64,000 nucleotides of DNA, taken from Gonocerus acuteangulatus. Taxonomy: Eukaryota > Arthropoda > Insecta > Hemiptera > Coreidae. The stretch spans positions 87,014,030 to 87,078,029 of the forward strand of contig OX328124.1 in assembly GCA_946811695.1 (NCBI GenBank), written 5' to 3'. The notes under the pieces were generated by a model. The model saw only the letters and a list, made by a program, of their open reading frames with translations. It was not told the origin of the DNA and made no database searches. Every line of letters starts with the position of its first letter. The first letter of the stretch is position 1. The translations under genes were made by a program, and so were the position numbers. Below are positions 45,908 to 57,839 of the stretch, piece after piece.

Positions 45908-46201
45908 GTTTTGAAAGAAGGTGCTATTAACATTGAGAATGAGCTCCTTAGATACAGCCTTGGTCCTGCACGTGAGCGGAGAAGGCTAGGATTGCTGCAA
46001 GGAAGGGCTAGAACTCTCAAGACTCAGACGAATAGTGAACAATCTGCTGCTACATCATTAAGGGAAAGATTAAAAGCACTGAGAGCAGGAATGACAAGAG
46101 CATATAGAGTTCAAAACAAAGCACTTAAAACATTGGATCAATGGGAACCATCGATTGATGCCAGTGAAGATGTGGTCAGACAAGCTCTTGTTCATGTCAA
46201 G
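45908..46201 (+). CDS. Msp300: Spectrin-type helical exon (98 codons)
   Basis: TATATTTTTAG precedes VLKEGAINIENELLRYSLGP, then ARERRRLGLLQGRARTLKTQ (Arg-rich) and ALKTLDQWEPSIDASEDVVR, ending ALVHVK before GTTTGT. Phase 0 at both ends; the intron before it is 84 bp. Confidence 0.85.
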
Positions 46202-46421
46202 GTTTGTCTTTGTATAAATACTAATTCTGATGCACTGTACATTTGTGTAGTTTAAAGGTTTTACTCCAGCACTACCAGTAACATAAAAAATATTCACTCA
46301 TTTTCAACATAAAAAAATTATATTGTTTACAAATGTGAATAGACTTATTTTATCTATTTTTTTTAAGCCAAAAAGGTATTCAATTTACTGTTAGTAATAA
46401 TTAAATATTATAATTCCAGTG

Positions 46422-46423
<2 letters not shown>

Positions 46424-46454
<31 letters not shown>
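46424..46454. repeat. (AT)n microsatellite next to an exon acceptor
   Basis: An AT dinucleotide run about 20 bp upstream of the pyrimidine tract of the exon at 46475. Confidence 0.85.
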
Positions 46455-46456
<2 letters not shown>

Positions 46457-46474
46457 CTTTTTCTTCTTTTACAG

Positions 46475-46810
46475 GAAGTAGTTAAAACATTGTGCGATGA
46501 GCGAGTGGAGCTCTCTTGGCTCCGCGAGACTCTGGGTCGATTGCCTATAAGCCTGAGAGCGAAATTGAGTCTTGACGGTATGGAGCGAGAAATGTCTACC
46601 TTGTCCGATTCCCATGCTCGATTAGGCAAAAGGGCTGAAGATCTTCTTTCAGAAATTCTTTCAAGGCTAAAGTTGTGGGATAACTATGGAATAAAGCTTG
46701 AATCAGTCCGGAGTACTGTTAGGGAAGCTGATTATATGATGGAACTTCTCAGAGTTGATGTTGGTCCTCTCGACCTTCCCAGAATTGTGAAAGCAAGCAC
46801 CCGTCTACAG
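46475..46810 (+). CDS. Msp300: Spectrin-type helical exon (112 codons)
   Basis: TTTCTTCTTTTACAG precedes EVVKTLCDERVELSWLRETL; then LDGMEREMSTLSDSHARLGK, AEDLLSEILSRLKLWDNYGI and LESVRSTVREADYMMELLRV, ending STRLQ before GTGAGG. Phase 0 at both ends. It is the last exon before a 13.9-kb intron. Confidence 0.88.
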
Positions 46811-48373
46811 GTGAGGGGTCATATTTTTTTTTTATATGTTTAATCTTTTAACAATTGAGCTTGCTTATTACAGATTGCAGACATAAGTTAATTTTTTTTA
46901 TTACTATACTGTCACTCACAACTTGTGTTACTCTATTATTAATAACATTTTAAAGTATTTAAAAGTATGGGCTTACTCAAGTGATTATTCATTGATAGAG
47001 TTTAGATTACACATGAGACGGTTTATGAAACTATTTCAGAACAGTTGGTAAAAACTTTGTTTAGTAGTTACATATAGCTGTGGAAATACTGTCAATATGA
47101 ATGGAAAATATTGAATGTGAAAAGTGGTTTGGTACCTTATAGATGACTTACTATATATTTTATGAAACATAAGAAATATATGAGGGCCTCAGAAATCAAG
47201 AGGTCTAAGTGACATTTTAGAAAAAAAGAAATGAGTCAGATAGAGGAATGGGTTGTAAACACCGTAATCTTGTGGGTGAAGTGATTTTCTTGACAGTTGC
47301 TGCCACCTAGCTTGTGTTCTCTTCAGTATTGTCACTTTTGTAATATTAAGCCCATAAGGAAATTAAGGTGTCTATGTGCAGATTATCCAATTCTTTTGCC
47401 TATTAATCATAAACCGGATAATGTACCTATTATTTACCATCGATAATAAACAGCTAAGGACCTGAGGATTCGTCTAGTATGATCGGAACTGTAAAAATCT
47501 AGTTTTCGCTATTACCACATATGTTCAACTTTGAATCCATTTTCCTCAAAACATGTTACTTAGACCACTTGACTTCTGAGGTCCTCATATTAAATACTAT
47601 CTCTAGATTAAGTCAGATTTTAAATTTTAGAGTACCTTTGTATTTTGATTCATCTCAATTTTGTAATATTGACATTATATATGTTATAATTAAAATAAAA
47701 TGTAAATAATTTTGAGGTAAAAATAAATAAGAATTTTAACATAAGTTGCATTCATGGTAACACTTGAAGGAAGCAATATTGATTATCTATCCGTTGAACA
47801 TCGATTATTTTCAACGTTGCCTACTAGGATGATATCGATTTGTGCGGTGCGGTGTTTTAGGGTTAAGGGAGTGGGAAGGGGGTCAACTGATAGCAGTATC
47901 AGTAGTGAGCTAGGCTGTCTTGCCGTATGATACTCAGCAGACTCCGCCCTCATCTCTCCTTCTTGCGGTAATGAAACGTTATTGTGTTTTTATACTCAAT
48001 ATCTTATTAAGATATAGCTATAAATAATTTTTCTAAGATTACAATTCTTAAAGTTTTTCATTCATTTTAATTTAGGAATAACAAAAATATTCGGATTAAA
48101 CTTTGTTAAAATTCTTCTTTTTTTAAAAAAAAAAAAATACGCGATAAATTGTAGTAATTGAAGTATGCATTTTAGACAATTTTTATTCAAGCAGTCATCT
48201 TGTTAATTATAACATAATATGGTAATTAACAATTTTTCTATTGGATACTAAATAAATTATCTTTAAATAAGTTATTATTGCTTAGTTTTGAAAATAAAGC
48301 TATGAATGGAAATGAAAATTTCTTGATTATATATTAATTGCGTGTGGTATTTAGAAATATTTCATTCCTGTCT

Positions 48374-48404
<31 letters not shown>

Positions 48405-48667
48405 GCGTAAATTCTGTTTGTTATTCATTGTATCAGAATTATGATTGACGTGTGATACCTCCAGAAAACGTTTCTCTATTGCTTCCTTATTCTGGCTATA
48501 TTCCAGCGTCGTTAAAAAAAAATATAGTGTTCTTTTTCCCAAAATCCTTCATGATCGTCGATTGGGAAATGTTATCTTTTGGGGATATCAACCTTCACAT
48601 TTCTGGCCAGGATACGCGGTGTTCCTGGCGAAGGATCTCTAAAAGATTGTTAGAATCTAATCCCTCT

Positions 48668-48895
48668 CATGGGCGTATATAAGGGGGGCTCCATCCCCCC
48701 CCCCCCCAATTTTGATTTGATGGTAAAAATATGTCATAAAACCCTTAAAAATAAATTAAATAAGATCACTTAGTTCATAAAAAATATTTTATTTTAGGCG
48801 TAATAGCATTTTAGTTGCCTAAAACTATTCCAAGTTCTAAATTGTTAGTATTCCATACCCCAGAAATTGTCTCAGCCCCCCCCCCCCGAAATTGC
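48668..48895 (+). mobile_element. hAT-like MITE, copy 3, right end lost
   Basis: Starts with CATGGGCGTATATAAGGGGG and has both C runs and the shared body, but breaks off after CCCGAAATTGCCC, just before the foldback at about 48928. The expected right terminus and target duplication are absent. Confidence 0.85.
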
Positions 48896-48927
48896 CCTAA
48901 AAAAAACAACAGCACACAGACACGCGC

Positions 48928-49895
48928 GCGCGTATATATAAAGGGTGGCCCAGATAAGCGGAACACAAGAAAAATAACTTCTAAACGGTTTGAGATATCA
49001 ACATTTTTCGAAGGGGCAAAGTTGTAGTTCTCGTCGAGGTCTATAAAATGGTGCCCTCGGAAATGAGAAAATAACACTTCTAAGGGCTCAAATAGGCCTT
49101 TGAAGGGAAGAGTTTCCTCTTTACCCATATTTTGCATTATATTTTTATAATTTACTAACAAAACAAGGAAGAACCGTGCAAACGGAGTTTCGATGCGTCA
49201 AGTAGCTCTCTGTAAAGATACGTTATCATTTGCATGTATTCCTCATCTGAAATTCCAAAAAAAGGCACTTGAATTAATTTAAATAGTATTTTTGTTAAGG
49301 AAGGGCTAATTTAAATTAGGAGAAGAATGTGCTCAGCATTCAAAATTGCATTTGAAAAAAAAAAAAAAAAAAAAAAAAATCATTCATTATTCTGTAATTT
49401 TGGCAACTCTTATGCCTAAAGCTCCAATTTTTATGTATTTTCTTTTTTAGTTTACACTAATTGGAATCGTTTTGTTGAGTGCTCAACACATTCTCCTCTG
49501 CTGAATTGCCCCTCCCTTAACAAAAATACTATTTAAATAAATTCAAGTGCCTTTTTTTGGAATTTCAGAAGAGGAATACATGCAAATTAAAACGTATCTT
49601 TACAGAGATCTACTTGATGCATCGAAACCCGTTTGCAAGGTTCTTCCTTGTTGCTAGTACATTTTAAAAATATAATGCAAAATATGGGTAAAGAGGAAAC
49701 TCTTCCCTTCAAAGGCCTATTTGAGCCCTTAGAAGTGTTATTTTCTCTTTTCCAATGGCACGATTTTATAAATCTCGACGAGAACTACAACTTTGCCCCT
49801 TTGAAAAATTTTAATATCTCTAGCCGTTTAGTAGTTATGTCTCTTGTGGCCCGCTTATCTGGGCCAACCTGTATATATACGCGCGCGCGCGTCTG
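48928..49895. mobile_element. Foldback element with about 400-bp arms
   Basis: The left arm starts CGCGCGTATATATAAAGGGT and the right arm ends in TGGGCCAACCTGTATATATACGCGCG-type sequence. Paired landmarks: GGCCCAGATAAGCGG/CCGCTTATCTGGGCC, GGCAAAGTTGTAGTTCTCGT/ACGAGAACTACAACTTTGCC, AAATAGGCCTTTGAAGGGAA/TTCCCTTCAAAGGCCTATTT. The spacer (about 49325-49470) carries a poly-A. The open frames at 48811 (minus) and 49633 (plus) are the two arms and do not code for a known protein. Confidence 0.85.
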
Positions 49896-50042
49896 TCTGT
49901 TGTTTTAGCGCGGTTCCTCCCTCCCCCATAGGGAGGAACCCCGCTTATAAGGTTGATACAATGAAACAATCCGGAAGTGCCGACTAGAAAATTTTGCGTT
50001 TCAGAACCCCTAGAAACCGAAAATAACGGTGGTTCAAATTTG

Positions 50043-50066
50043 TATATATATATATATATATGTATA

Positions 50067-50131
<65 letters not shown>
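50043..50131. repeat. (AT)n microsatellite
   Basis: AT dinucleotide tract of about 90 bp with few interruptions, followed by TTTGTCTGTTCGCTC. Confidence 0.9.
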
Positions 50132-50135
<4 letters not shown>

Positions 50136-50424
50136 CTGTTCGCTCTCTAAATAGAAGACGAATGGTCCGATTGTGATGAAATTTGGTACAAAAATCCGTC
50201 GTCTAATTTGAAAGGTCAAGTTCGTTAGCCAGCAGAATCCGCCCACTGGAAGATGGCGTTTGGGGCGAAATTCGCGCAAAAAAATCGTAACGCTTACGTT
50301 TTTGAGTTCATAAGCTTGTAAGTACTCGTTTTATAGGCTTCTTGGGCTAGGAAAACGAATGAAACCATTTTCAAGGCGATAGCTTTAACCGTTTTCGAGA
50401 AAATTGGAAAAATAGTTTTTGAAT

Positions 50425-50912
50425 ACCGTTTTTGGTTTGGGTACTTAGAATCATGGGATTCAGTTGAAACATTTTCTGCATGTTCTACTTTCATTAAAAC
50501 TAATATGTTGAAATTTTTGTTACGTTTGGAGTTTAGGAAGGGTTAGAATAAAATATTTTATTAACAGACATAAAACGTTTTGGTAACTTTGTATACTTTC
50601 CTTAATATCTCGAAAATGGTTGAGAATCATTGGAAACGGAAGATGACCATTAGAAAGCTCACTTAATGCTCTTCAAAAATGGTTCTGATGAAAGTTTTGA
50701 TTAGGCGATGTCAATCGGAGAAATAAGTGCTTAAAACTTTAAAGTATTTGATTCCGCTTATTCGAACTGTTCTTTTTGTCTTTGATTTTGGTACTTAGAA
50801 TTATGGGATTCAGTTGAAACATTTTCTGCATGTTCGAATTGTATCAACACTAATATGTTGAAATTTTAGTTACGTTTGGAGTAAAGGAAGGGTTAGAATA
50901 AAATATTTTTTT
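50425..50912 (+). repeat. Direct repeat pair, about 130-bp units 350 bp apart
   Basis: TTAGAATCATGGGATTCAGT...TGCATGTTC...AATATGTTGAAATTTT...TTACGTTTGGAGTTTAGGAA...GGGTTAGAATAAAATATTTT (50438-50565) recurs with few changes at 50790-50912. Probably a fragment of a larger internally repeated element; no coding sequence. Confidence 0.75.
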
Positions 50913-52009
50913 TTAGGGCAGGGGAAAAATCTTTTATTCGAACAAGTGGACTATGCCATGACAGTGTGAGATTCCTACTCTCTAGAAAAACACCTCCCTA
51001 TTCACCTCATCCACCGTGCGTACCAGCTGTCAAGCATTCGCAGAGGGAGTGTTGGCCTTATGCCTTCCTATACGTTATTGGACTTCATGTGTGTTTACCG
51101 GAGAGCGGCCACAATTTGTGTTTTATCCACACAAAACTTGGTATATAGAAAGCTGCCAAAGAGCATGCCGAAACATTCGAAATATATGTTAAAGATCTTT
51201 AAGGTAACAGTCGAAGTCTTCTGACTCAATAACTGACTGGACGTTCATTGTTGTTCTAATTTTTCATTTCTATTTCTCTCTCTCTATCTCAATATTTGAT
51301 CATGTTAGATATATGTTTTAATATGGAGTAGATTCTAGCGAAGGAATTTAAGTCGTTTTATTTGCTCTGTTCTATTTTAGTGTCGGATATCAAGATGTGG
51401 TGGATGTTTGCCTGAAACTATTTAGGGTATAGGGTTAGCTTGTTGGCCATATGGCTGGTCTGCATTTAATCCTTTATTTAGATTAGCCCTGTTCCTCTAC
51501 TCCTTTTAACTAATAATTTCATTTATTTATTCTATAAGGGTTTGGATGAAACTTAAGATTTTTTATTTTTTTTAATCGTGAACACGTGGTGTTCCGATTT
51601 GGTTTTTATTTAGTGTATATTTGATCAAAGACTGTAGTTCGAACAAAAATTATAAAAATGTTAAAGCCTTAAATCGATGTCACAGGGATTTAGGCAGCTC
51701 TTTAACAGAGAAAGTACTCTTATTTTTTGGGATGCCACGTCATAATAAGTGGGAAACGATCGATGTTTTGAGTTAGTGATTTCTTTACAGAGTCCATGAG
51801 ACTTAATTAAATTATTTTGAATATTTTTTGAGAAATCGCTAATTAAAGAATTGAAGGAGGAGGAGAATAAGAAGTTTTTTTTACAAAAAGTGTAAGAATT
51901 ACTTGGCAAAACATCCCAATTATACAGTTCATGATTTTTTTTCTACCAAATAACTCCTGGCACATTCATTGCTCTAATTATCAATAACATTTTGTTATTT
52001 GTTTTATTT

Positions 52010-53840
52010 AATTTGAGAACAGCTGTGCGCGTTTGTTTGAAAGTTAGTGGAAAAAAGTTGTCTTCGGTTTTCTTGATATAATTAGGATAACGGAGACTTA
52101 TTTACCCAGATTTTTGTGCAAGAGTGCAATAAGTGACCTGTGGTAAGCCAGAACTCAATTAATTATATTTTAGTAACCCACCAAAGGTAAATATTTGACA
52201 TAATGAATCCACAGTTGAAGCTAACCTCCAATGTTCAAGTCCCAATAACCAAGAATGTCTCTGTTCAATCTCATTGTAGTGATAATGTAACAATCCCTGG
52301 GGAATCATTATGCCCTAGCGAGAATGCTATTGTTCTAAAAACTGTAAAAGGATTAAAACAGGATGATTATATGCAAAGTTTGGTTGATATTGTTGAACCT
52401 AAATCTGTTAAATTTATCTCCTATATTTCAAAAGGTAGATTTTGTGTTCACTTAAGCAATAAAATTGAAGTTGATAGATTGATTGACGAACATCCTTTTG
52501 TATCTATTGGTGATCATGAAATACCAATAAAACGTCTTCTTGAGCCATCAAAAAGGGTTATTGTTTCTAATGTTTTCCCTGCAATACCTAACGAAGCTAT
52601 CGAAAATGCCTTGAAGAGGTTAGGTGTTGGCATAGTAACGCCTGTCCAGTGTTTGAAAGCTAGTCTTCAAGATCCAAGCTTAGCTCATGTGCTTAGCCAT
52701 AGGAGACAGCTGCTCATTAATCCTGAACATAGCAACATGTTACCTTCCTCTTTGGTTATAAGAGTGAAAGAATTTTCTTGGAAAATATATTTGACTACAG
52801 AACGCATCAGCTGTTTTATTTGCAAAGGCAATCATTTAGCTGCCGTGTGTCCAGTTCAACGTAAAGTTAATATTGAAATCAGTGAACCTGATCATATTAA
52901 CGTCGATGGAAGAATAAAAATTGCACATAAAAGATGCACAAAATTCACTGAAATAACTAAAGAGACAAATACTATCAGAGCCCATTCAAAGAGTGATGAG
53001 CCTGAACCAACAGATCCTGAAGTGGATCTACTCAAGATAAACGAAGAAAATGCTCCTATCGTAGAAGAAGGAACCACCGTCCGTCGGAATTCGCTCGATG
53101 TTTCTCCTTCGGAAGGAAGCGATGAACTTACGGATATGAACTTGGACTTGAAATCGACAAAGTTATTGCAGAAAAGTGCTGCGAGATTACAACTGATTGA
53201 ATCACTGGAAGCTTCAAAATCCCCTTCGACAGATAGTGATGTTCACTTAGATCCTCCTCCCCTAGAAGATATTAGCCCTGGAAGTGCAGCTGCTAACACG
53301 GAAGCAAAGAAAGCAGGGGCTCCGAAAGGAAATCCAAAAGATAAAAAGGTGAAGAAGGCAGAGGGATTAAGAAGGAAAGGAAGAACCACTCCGAAATCTG
53401 AAAGAACTCAGGCAAGAATCAAAAACAAAGAAGAACACAAAATACTTACAAAGTAGAAACAGTAGTTTTTAAGTTCTTGTTAAGGTACTACGCACAGCTG
53501 TTCGACTTGTTGTCAATAATTTGTTATTTTTGCTTTAATAGGGTGAAATTAATTTTCTTATTCTTCGTTAATTTCTTTAATGTTCATGATTTTATTTTTA
53601 TGTAATTTTCAAAATTCTACACTTAAATTGCACATTGTAATAATGAAATTAAAGGAGAAAATCGCTTTGTTGCGAGGCTCCTAAAATAAAATAAATTATT
53701 TAATTTATTTTATGGAAATGGCATATTTTAAAATTGTTTCATTGAGATATTTTATTTATTGTTAAAATATTGACGTTCCTATTTCCACTATTCAGTGGGT
53801 TAATGGAAATAAAGATTTATTTATTTATTTTATTCGAGTA
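52010..53840 (+). mobile_element. ORF1-only LINE-like insertion
   Basis: Around the intact gene at 52203-53456, a leader of about 190 bp and a 3' part of about 380 bp with AATAAA near 53806 and an (TTTA)n-like tail (to about 53835) give the shape of a processed retroelement transcript. There is no reverse transcriptase frame before or after it in either strand. Boundaries are approximate; no target duplication was found. Confidence 0.5.
52203..53456 (+). CDS. Intact gag-like ORF1 protein of a non-LTR retroelement (417 codons)
   Basis: ATG 52203 to TAG 53454-53456, with no stop. N-terminal third (about residues 43-110: NAIVLKTVKGLKQDDYMQSL ... GRFCVHLSNKIEVDRLI) and next part (about 117-200: KRVIVSNVFPAIPNEAIENA ... 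PSSLVIRVKEFSWKIYL) look like two RRM-type folds, followed by a zinc knuckle at residues 204-216 (CFICKGNHLAAVC, CX2CX3HX4C), then an acidic Ser-rich stretch and a very basic C-terminus (KKVKKAEGLRRKGRTTPKSE). This is the layout of nucleic-acid-binding ORF1 proteins of jockey/I/R1-type LINEs, which bind the element's RNA. The exact clade is not identifiable. It is oddly intact for an intronic, ORF2-less copy; it could be non-autonomous or domesticated. Confidence 0.75.
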   Translation: MNPQLKLTSNVQVPITKNVSVQSHCSDNVTIPGESLCPSENAIVLKTVKGLKQDDYMQSLVDIVEPKSVKFISYISKGRFCVHLSNKIEVDRLIDEHPFVSIGDHEIPIKRLLEPSKRVIVSNVFPAIPNEAIENALKRLGVGIVTPVQCLKASLQDPSLAHVLSHRRQLLINPEHSNMLPSSLVIRVKEFSWKIYLTTERISCFICKGNHLAAVCPVQRKVNIEISEPDHINVDGRIKIAHKRCTKFTEITKETNTIRAHSKSDEPEPTDPEVDLLKINEENAPIVEEGTTVRRNSLDVSPSEGSDELTDMNLDLKSTKLLQKSAARLQLIESLEASKSPSTDSDVHLDPPPLEDISPGSAAANTEAKKAGAPKGNPKDKKVKKAEGLRRKGRTTPKSERTQARIKNKEEHKILTK

Positions 53841-53975
53841 AAAACGTAATACTTAGAAACTTATTTTCTGTTACCCATTACATAATTGGGAGCAAACAAA
53901 AACGAAAATAAAAGAAGAGAAAGAGATAAATGCATAAGTTTTAAAAACCACTTATATATAACATATATTTTTGCG

Positions 53976-54060
53976 ACAGGTTATGGCCTTTTCCTAGCCA
54001 GGGTAGGACCGATGCCTTTTAGCACTTTCCTCCGAAGGAAAGTAGCTATTGAGGTTGGAC
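53976..54060 (-). mobile_element. Partial family-A SINE body
   Basis: GGTTATGGCCTTTTCCTAGC and CAGGGTAGGACCGATGCCTT, with the TTTCCTCCGAAGGAAAG hairpin, match the body of the family-A SINE at 4111. The tRNA-like head is absent. Confidence 0.5.
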
Positions 54061-54144
54061 TCATGACGGAATTTTTGAAAAATGTCTTCAAATCTTTATC
54101 GATCCTACCTAGTAGACACCGAAAATGACCCCCGTTAAAATTTA

Positions 54145-54150
54145 TATATA

Positions 54151-54194
<44 letters not shown>

Positions 54195-54210
54195 TATATA
54201 TATATATGTG
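54145..54210. repeat. (AT)n microsatellite
   Basis: AT dinucleotide tract with a GCAT interruption, followed by TGTGTCTGTTAACACG. Confidence 0.9.
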
Positions 54211-54224
54211 TCTGTTAACACGAT

Positions 54225-54930
54225 AGCGGCCAGAGTTTTTGTTTTTTCGTCACGAAACTTGGTATATAGCATTCAATTAGCAAACGATTGAACGAGTTCG
54301 TTAACCACCAAAATCGGTCCACCGGAAGGGGGGGTTTACCCCGAACCCAAAACACTAATTTGACCATTTCAGCCGTAACATTTGTTATATTTCAACGAAA
54401 CTTGGTATTCTTACTGGTAATATAGAGAGAAAAGTGAGATATAAAAATAAACTAAATCGGTTCATACGGAGGGGGGGTTTACTCCGGACCACCAATACCA
54501 ATTCGCCACTACCAGCCGTGATTTTAGGTGTATTTTGACGAAACTCGGTATTCATAGTGGTAATCTACAGGTAAATATGTGTTGTAATAATAAACTAAAT
54601 CGGTGCATTAGGAGGGGGGGGGGTTTACTCCATACCCACAATACCAATTCGCCACTACCAACCGTGATTTTTGGTATATTTCGACGAAACTCGGTATTCG
54701 TAGTGGTAATCTACAGGTAAATATGTGTTGTAAAAATAAAATAAATCGGTTCATTAGGAGGGGGGGGGGGTTTACTCCGGACCCAAATTACTAATATACT
54801 CATACCGATCGTAATTTCTGCTGTATTGTAACGAAACGCGGTATACGTCGTGGGTAACTCATGAGAAAGAAGTGTTGTAAAAATGAGCTGAATCGGTCAA
54901 TCGGAAAGCGGGGGTTTAATTTGTAATATA
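54225..54930 (+). repeat. Tandem array, five units of about 145 bp
   Basis: The phrase ACGAAAC..GGTAT (ACGAAACTTGGTAT, ACGAAACTCGGTAT or ACGAAACGCGGTAT) occurs near 54253, 54397, 54538, 54683 and 54832. Each unit also has CCACTACCAGCCGT-like, AAATAAACTAAATCGGTT-like and G-run-GGTTTACTCCGGACCC words. Units differ by about 10-25 percent by eye. Non-coding; a minisatellite-like or element-internal array. Confidence 0.85.
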
Positions 54931-56144
54931 TTTCAATAGAAAAGCCCGCCAGACGTAGGTTCACAAAGCCGCCGCAAGGAGCGCTAGAGGGACTGTATCC
55001 GGTTCCTGCGTTAGATCAAAATACGATAATATGAGGATTTTGTATTTAATACGTAGTGTAGTAGGTACCATGTGTAAACATAACTCTGGAAGCAAATTAA
55101 TAATTTATCAGTTACTCATTACAAAATTAAAAGAGAACTATTCATGTTTTTATTTTATTTATGTAGGATATTTTAAGCAAATTGTTCTGGAAAGCAGTCT
55201 ACGCTACCCAAATTCTGAGGAAAGTGCTTAGTTATGCAGCTCCTGCGTGACGGACTTTTCATTTTTCACACTAATGAAAAGACACTACCTCTAGAAGGAG
55301 TCGAACTCACGACTTGAGGCAAGGATGATTCATATAAAAGAATGAGTCAATTTTTTTTTCCTAAAGATTTTAGCCAAAACGACGTGAGGCACTTACAGAG
55401 TCGGCCTGCCTCGAGTCCTCAGAATTAGGAAGGTCATAAGATTACTTTTCCTTCTCATATTTCATCACGGACGTGTCTATTTGTTCTGTCTACAGGTATA
55501 GACTGCAGCGAGGTTGAGCACGTTCACTGCAATTGCAGTTGTACTCTCCTGATTAAGCAGTCCATTAACACAAAAAAAACAACGTATATTTTCACTGTAG
55601 GCTTATAGTGGTTGATGGAAGCGATCTAAAGAAATGTTCCAATCTAAAATATTCTTGTTTTATAATATAAAAAATATTCTAAGGAGCAAGTGCCTCTGAT
55701 CAATGTAAATTTTATTCAAGTGAAATAAATGCAAGATTAATTTAGAATGGCATTTACAAGTAAAATGATGTCCGTTTGAATTTAGTAACCATCCGTGAAG
55801 GCTTATAACACTCTTGTGTTCTGTAAGAATTATTTTCCATCACATGTGGTATTAAATTGTAACCAATAGCAAATATACCCTGAACCATTTGATGTAGTCT
55901 TCTAAAGAATGTAGTCTCCTGTTCCTCCAGTCCATTGCGGATATTTATAACCCACTTCCTCCCTCCGATTCTTGACTTCCGCAAGTTCTTCAGGAACTAG
56001 TAAAATATTTCCTGGATGTGGATTATTTGCTTATCTACATTCGAACCAAAGATCTAGAAAATGCCGCTGAGTCTATCCAAAGGACGACAAATAGGCTACA
56101 TAATTGGAGCGCCACATTATAATTAACTCAGACTATTAAGACGT

Positions 56145-56245
56145 GTTATCTGTAGGTCACAAACCCTTGTGGGAATCGAACCCACTACCCTTGGTACGGA
56201 GTGTTAAGTGCTGACGCATTAACACTCACGGTCACCGGGCCTCCG
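56145..56245 (-). mobile_element. tRNA-derived SINE, family A, copy 3 (body shortened)
   Basis: Minus strand: GGAGGCCCGGTGACCGTGAG, TGTTAATGCGTCAGCACTTA, then GTGGGTTCGATTCCCACAAG; the pyrimidine-rich body seen in copy 2 is missing, and it joins directly to TGACCTACAGATAACACGTC. B box intact. Confidence 0.7.
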
Positions 56246-57839
56246 GGGTATTATTAAAACACGCACAAAAAAAACTTACTTCTCCTCATTATTTGTGCCT
56301 AGTAATCTTGGGAGAAACATTTATAACACGCTGTAAAAGAGATTAACTTGTCCAAAGCAAAGAAACCAACACAATTAGAATCGAAGATTACCTACGATTT
56401 TCTCTTTCTGAGATCGCCTTATCGAAATTTGGATAATATATTTTATGTCGAAAATTTATTAAGCTTTCAAATGGCCGCCTTCCACTTACCAATTTTTCCG
56501 CCACCCTATTCGATAAATTTAAGAAAATATTAGAAATTCCCAAAGTACTCATGTTCCTCGATAAAACATATTTTTTTCATACTTCCTAAACGTAACCCAA
56601 ATTTATATTTCTAATATTCGATGAATGTCAAGCGTGTGAAAAAAATACTCAATCCATTATTTTGGAGTACTCAAAACCAATATTCTAGGTGTACCACTTT
56701 TCTCGAAAATGGTCAAATATATCAAATTGTAAGTGATTTTAATGGATTGTCCACGTCATATATCTACCGCACGCGATTTCCAAAAAAGGGGAAAAAACAA
56801 TCGATGGGAGGAGTCTGCTGGTTAACGAAATTGTCATTTTGAAACAGGACCACTTTTCATCAAAATAGGACTATTTTTAAGGCGAACAACTATACGTCTG
56901 TATATACAAATTTGTACCGCGGCATATGTGTGCCTTATGAGCTTAGAGGAGTGTACATTTTACGCTGGAACCTTCCAAATAGCGTCATCGGGTCGACCTC
57001 ATAAAGGTAGGGAGGGAGCATAGAAAAATGAACTATTTGTCTCATGCTACGACTGACAAGAAATACCTAAAGAAGGAGCAAATATAAAATGACAACATCA
57101 TTATTGACCTTGGCCACATTTTCTATTCATAGAAGCACGTTCACATCCAAATATTAACTCTACTGACATACATCCAGTATGAAGCTTGCCATGTGTCATT
57201 CCTCATCGAATATAGTTTCAAAACATTGCTTTTGTGGGACTATCTTACAAGGAAACTAGCCCGGGAGTACCTCACCGATTTGTTTTATTTTTGTAATATT
57301 TAGAACTACATACAAAAACATTTGACACGTATTTTTTTTAAATGCTAAATTGTTTGATATCTCTATTAAACTCTACCACCAAAGAAGGTTTTTTTAAATA
57401 TTTATCTCTATTCTATTCTATTAACTATTATATTGGTTAATTAACTATCAACGAATGAAGTGATAAACTAATCCTATGCTACATACTGCCAATAGGAAGT
57501 GATAATTGATTTTTTGTTTATAGCCTCTGTGAACAAGAAACCATTCGTTGACATAATATTAGGAATAAGATGATTCCTAAAGTTAGCTTAGGTGCCTTTA
57601 GTTTGCCCTATCCAAGAAATAACGAGACTGTGCCTTTGTTATTCCAGGGTTTAGCACTTCTTGGCTAAATACTTCTTCTATTAGCGCCCACTTATGTATA
57701 TGTGAAGGTATGCATTTCACCACTTGGAACTTGCATAGCCTGTTCTTATACTGTGAATTCCTCTGCGTCGTCGTGACTATTTTTGCGTATAATTAACAGG
57801 CGTGAGCGCGCCAGATTGTGGAAACGGTAAGGGGTAACA

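Noticed and set aside
48811..49161. 116-codon minus-strand frame resembling the 91-codon frame at 49633-49908
   Set aside because: The similarity is explained by the two arms of the foldback being inverted copies, not by two genes.
55261..55330. A third tRNA-like SINE (GAGTCGAACTCACGAC)
   Set aside because: A B-box-like word is visible on the minus strand, but no A box at the right distance and no second copy in the window.
55754..55984. 76-codon minus-strand frame
   Set aside because: No recognised motif, and I could not extend it into a longer element; left unassigned.
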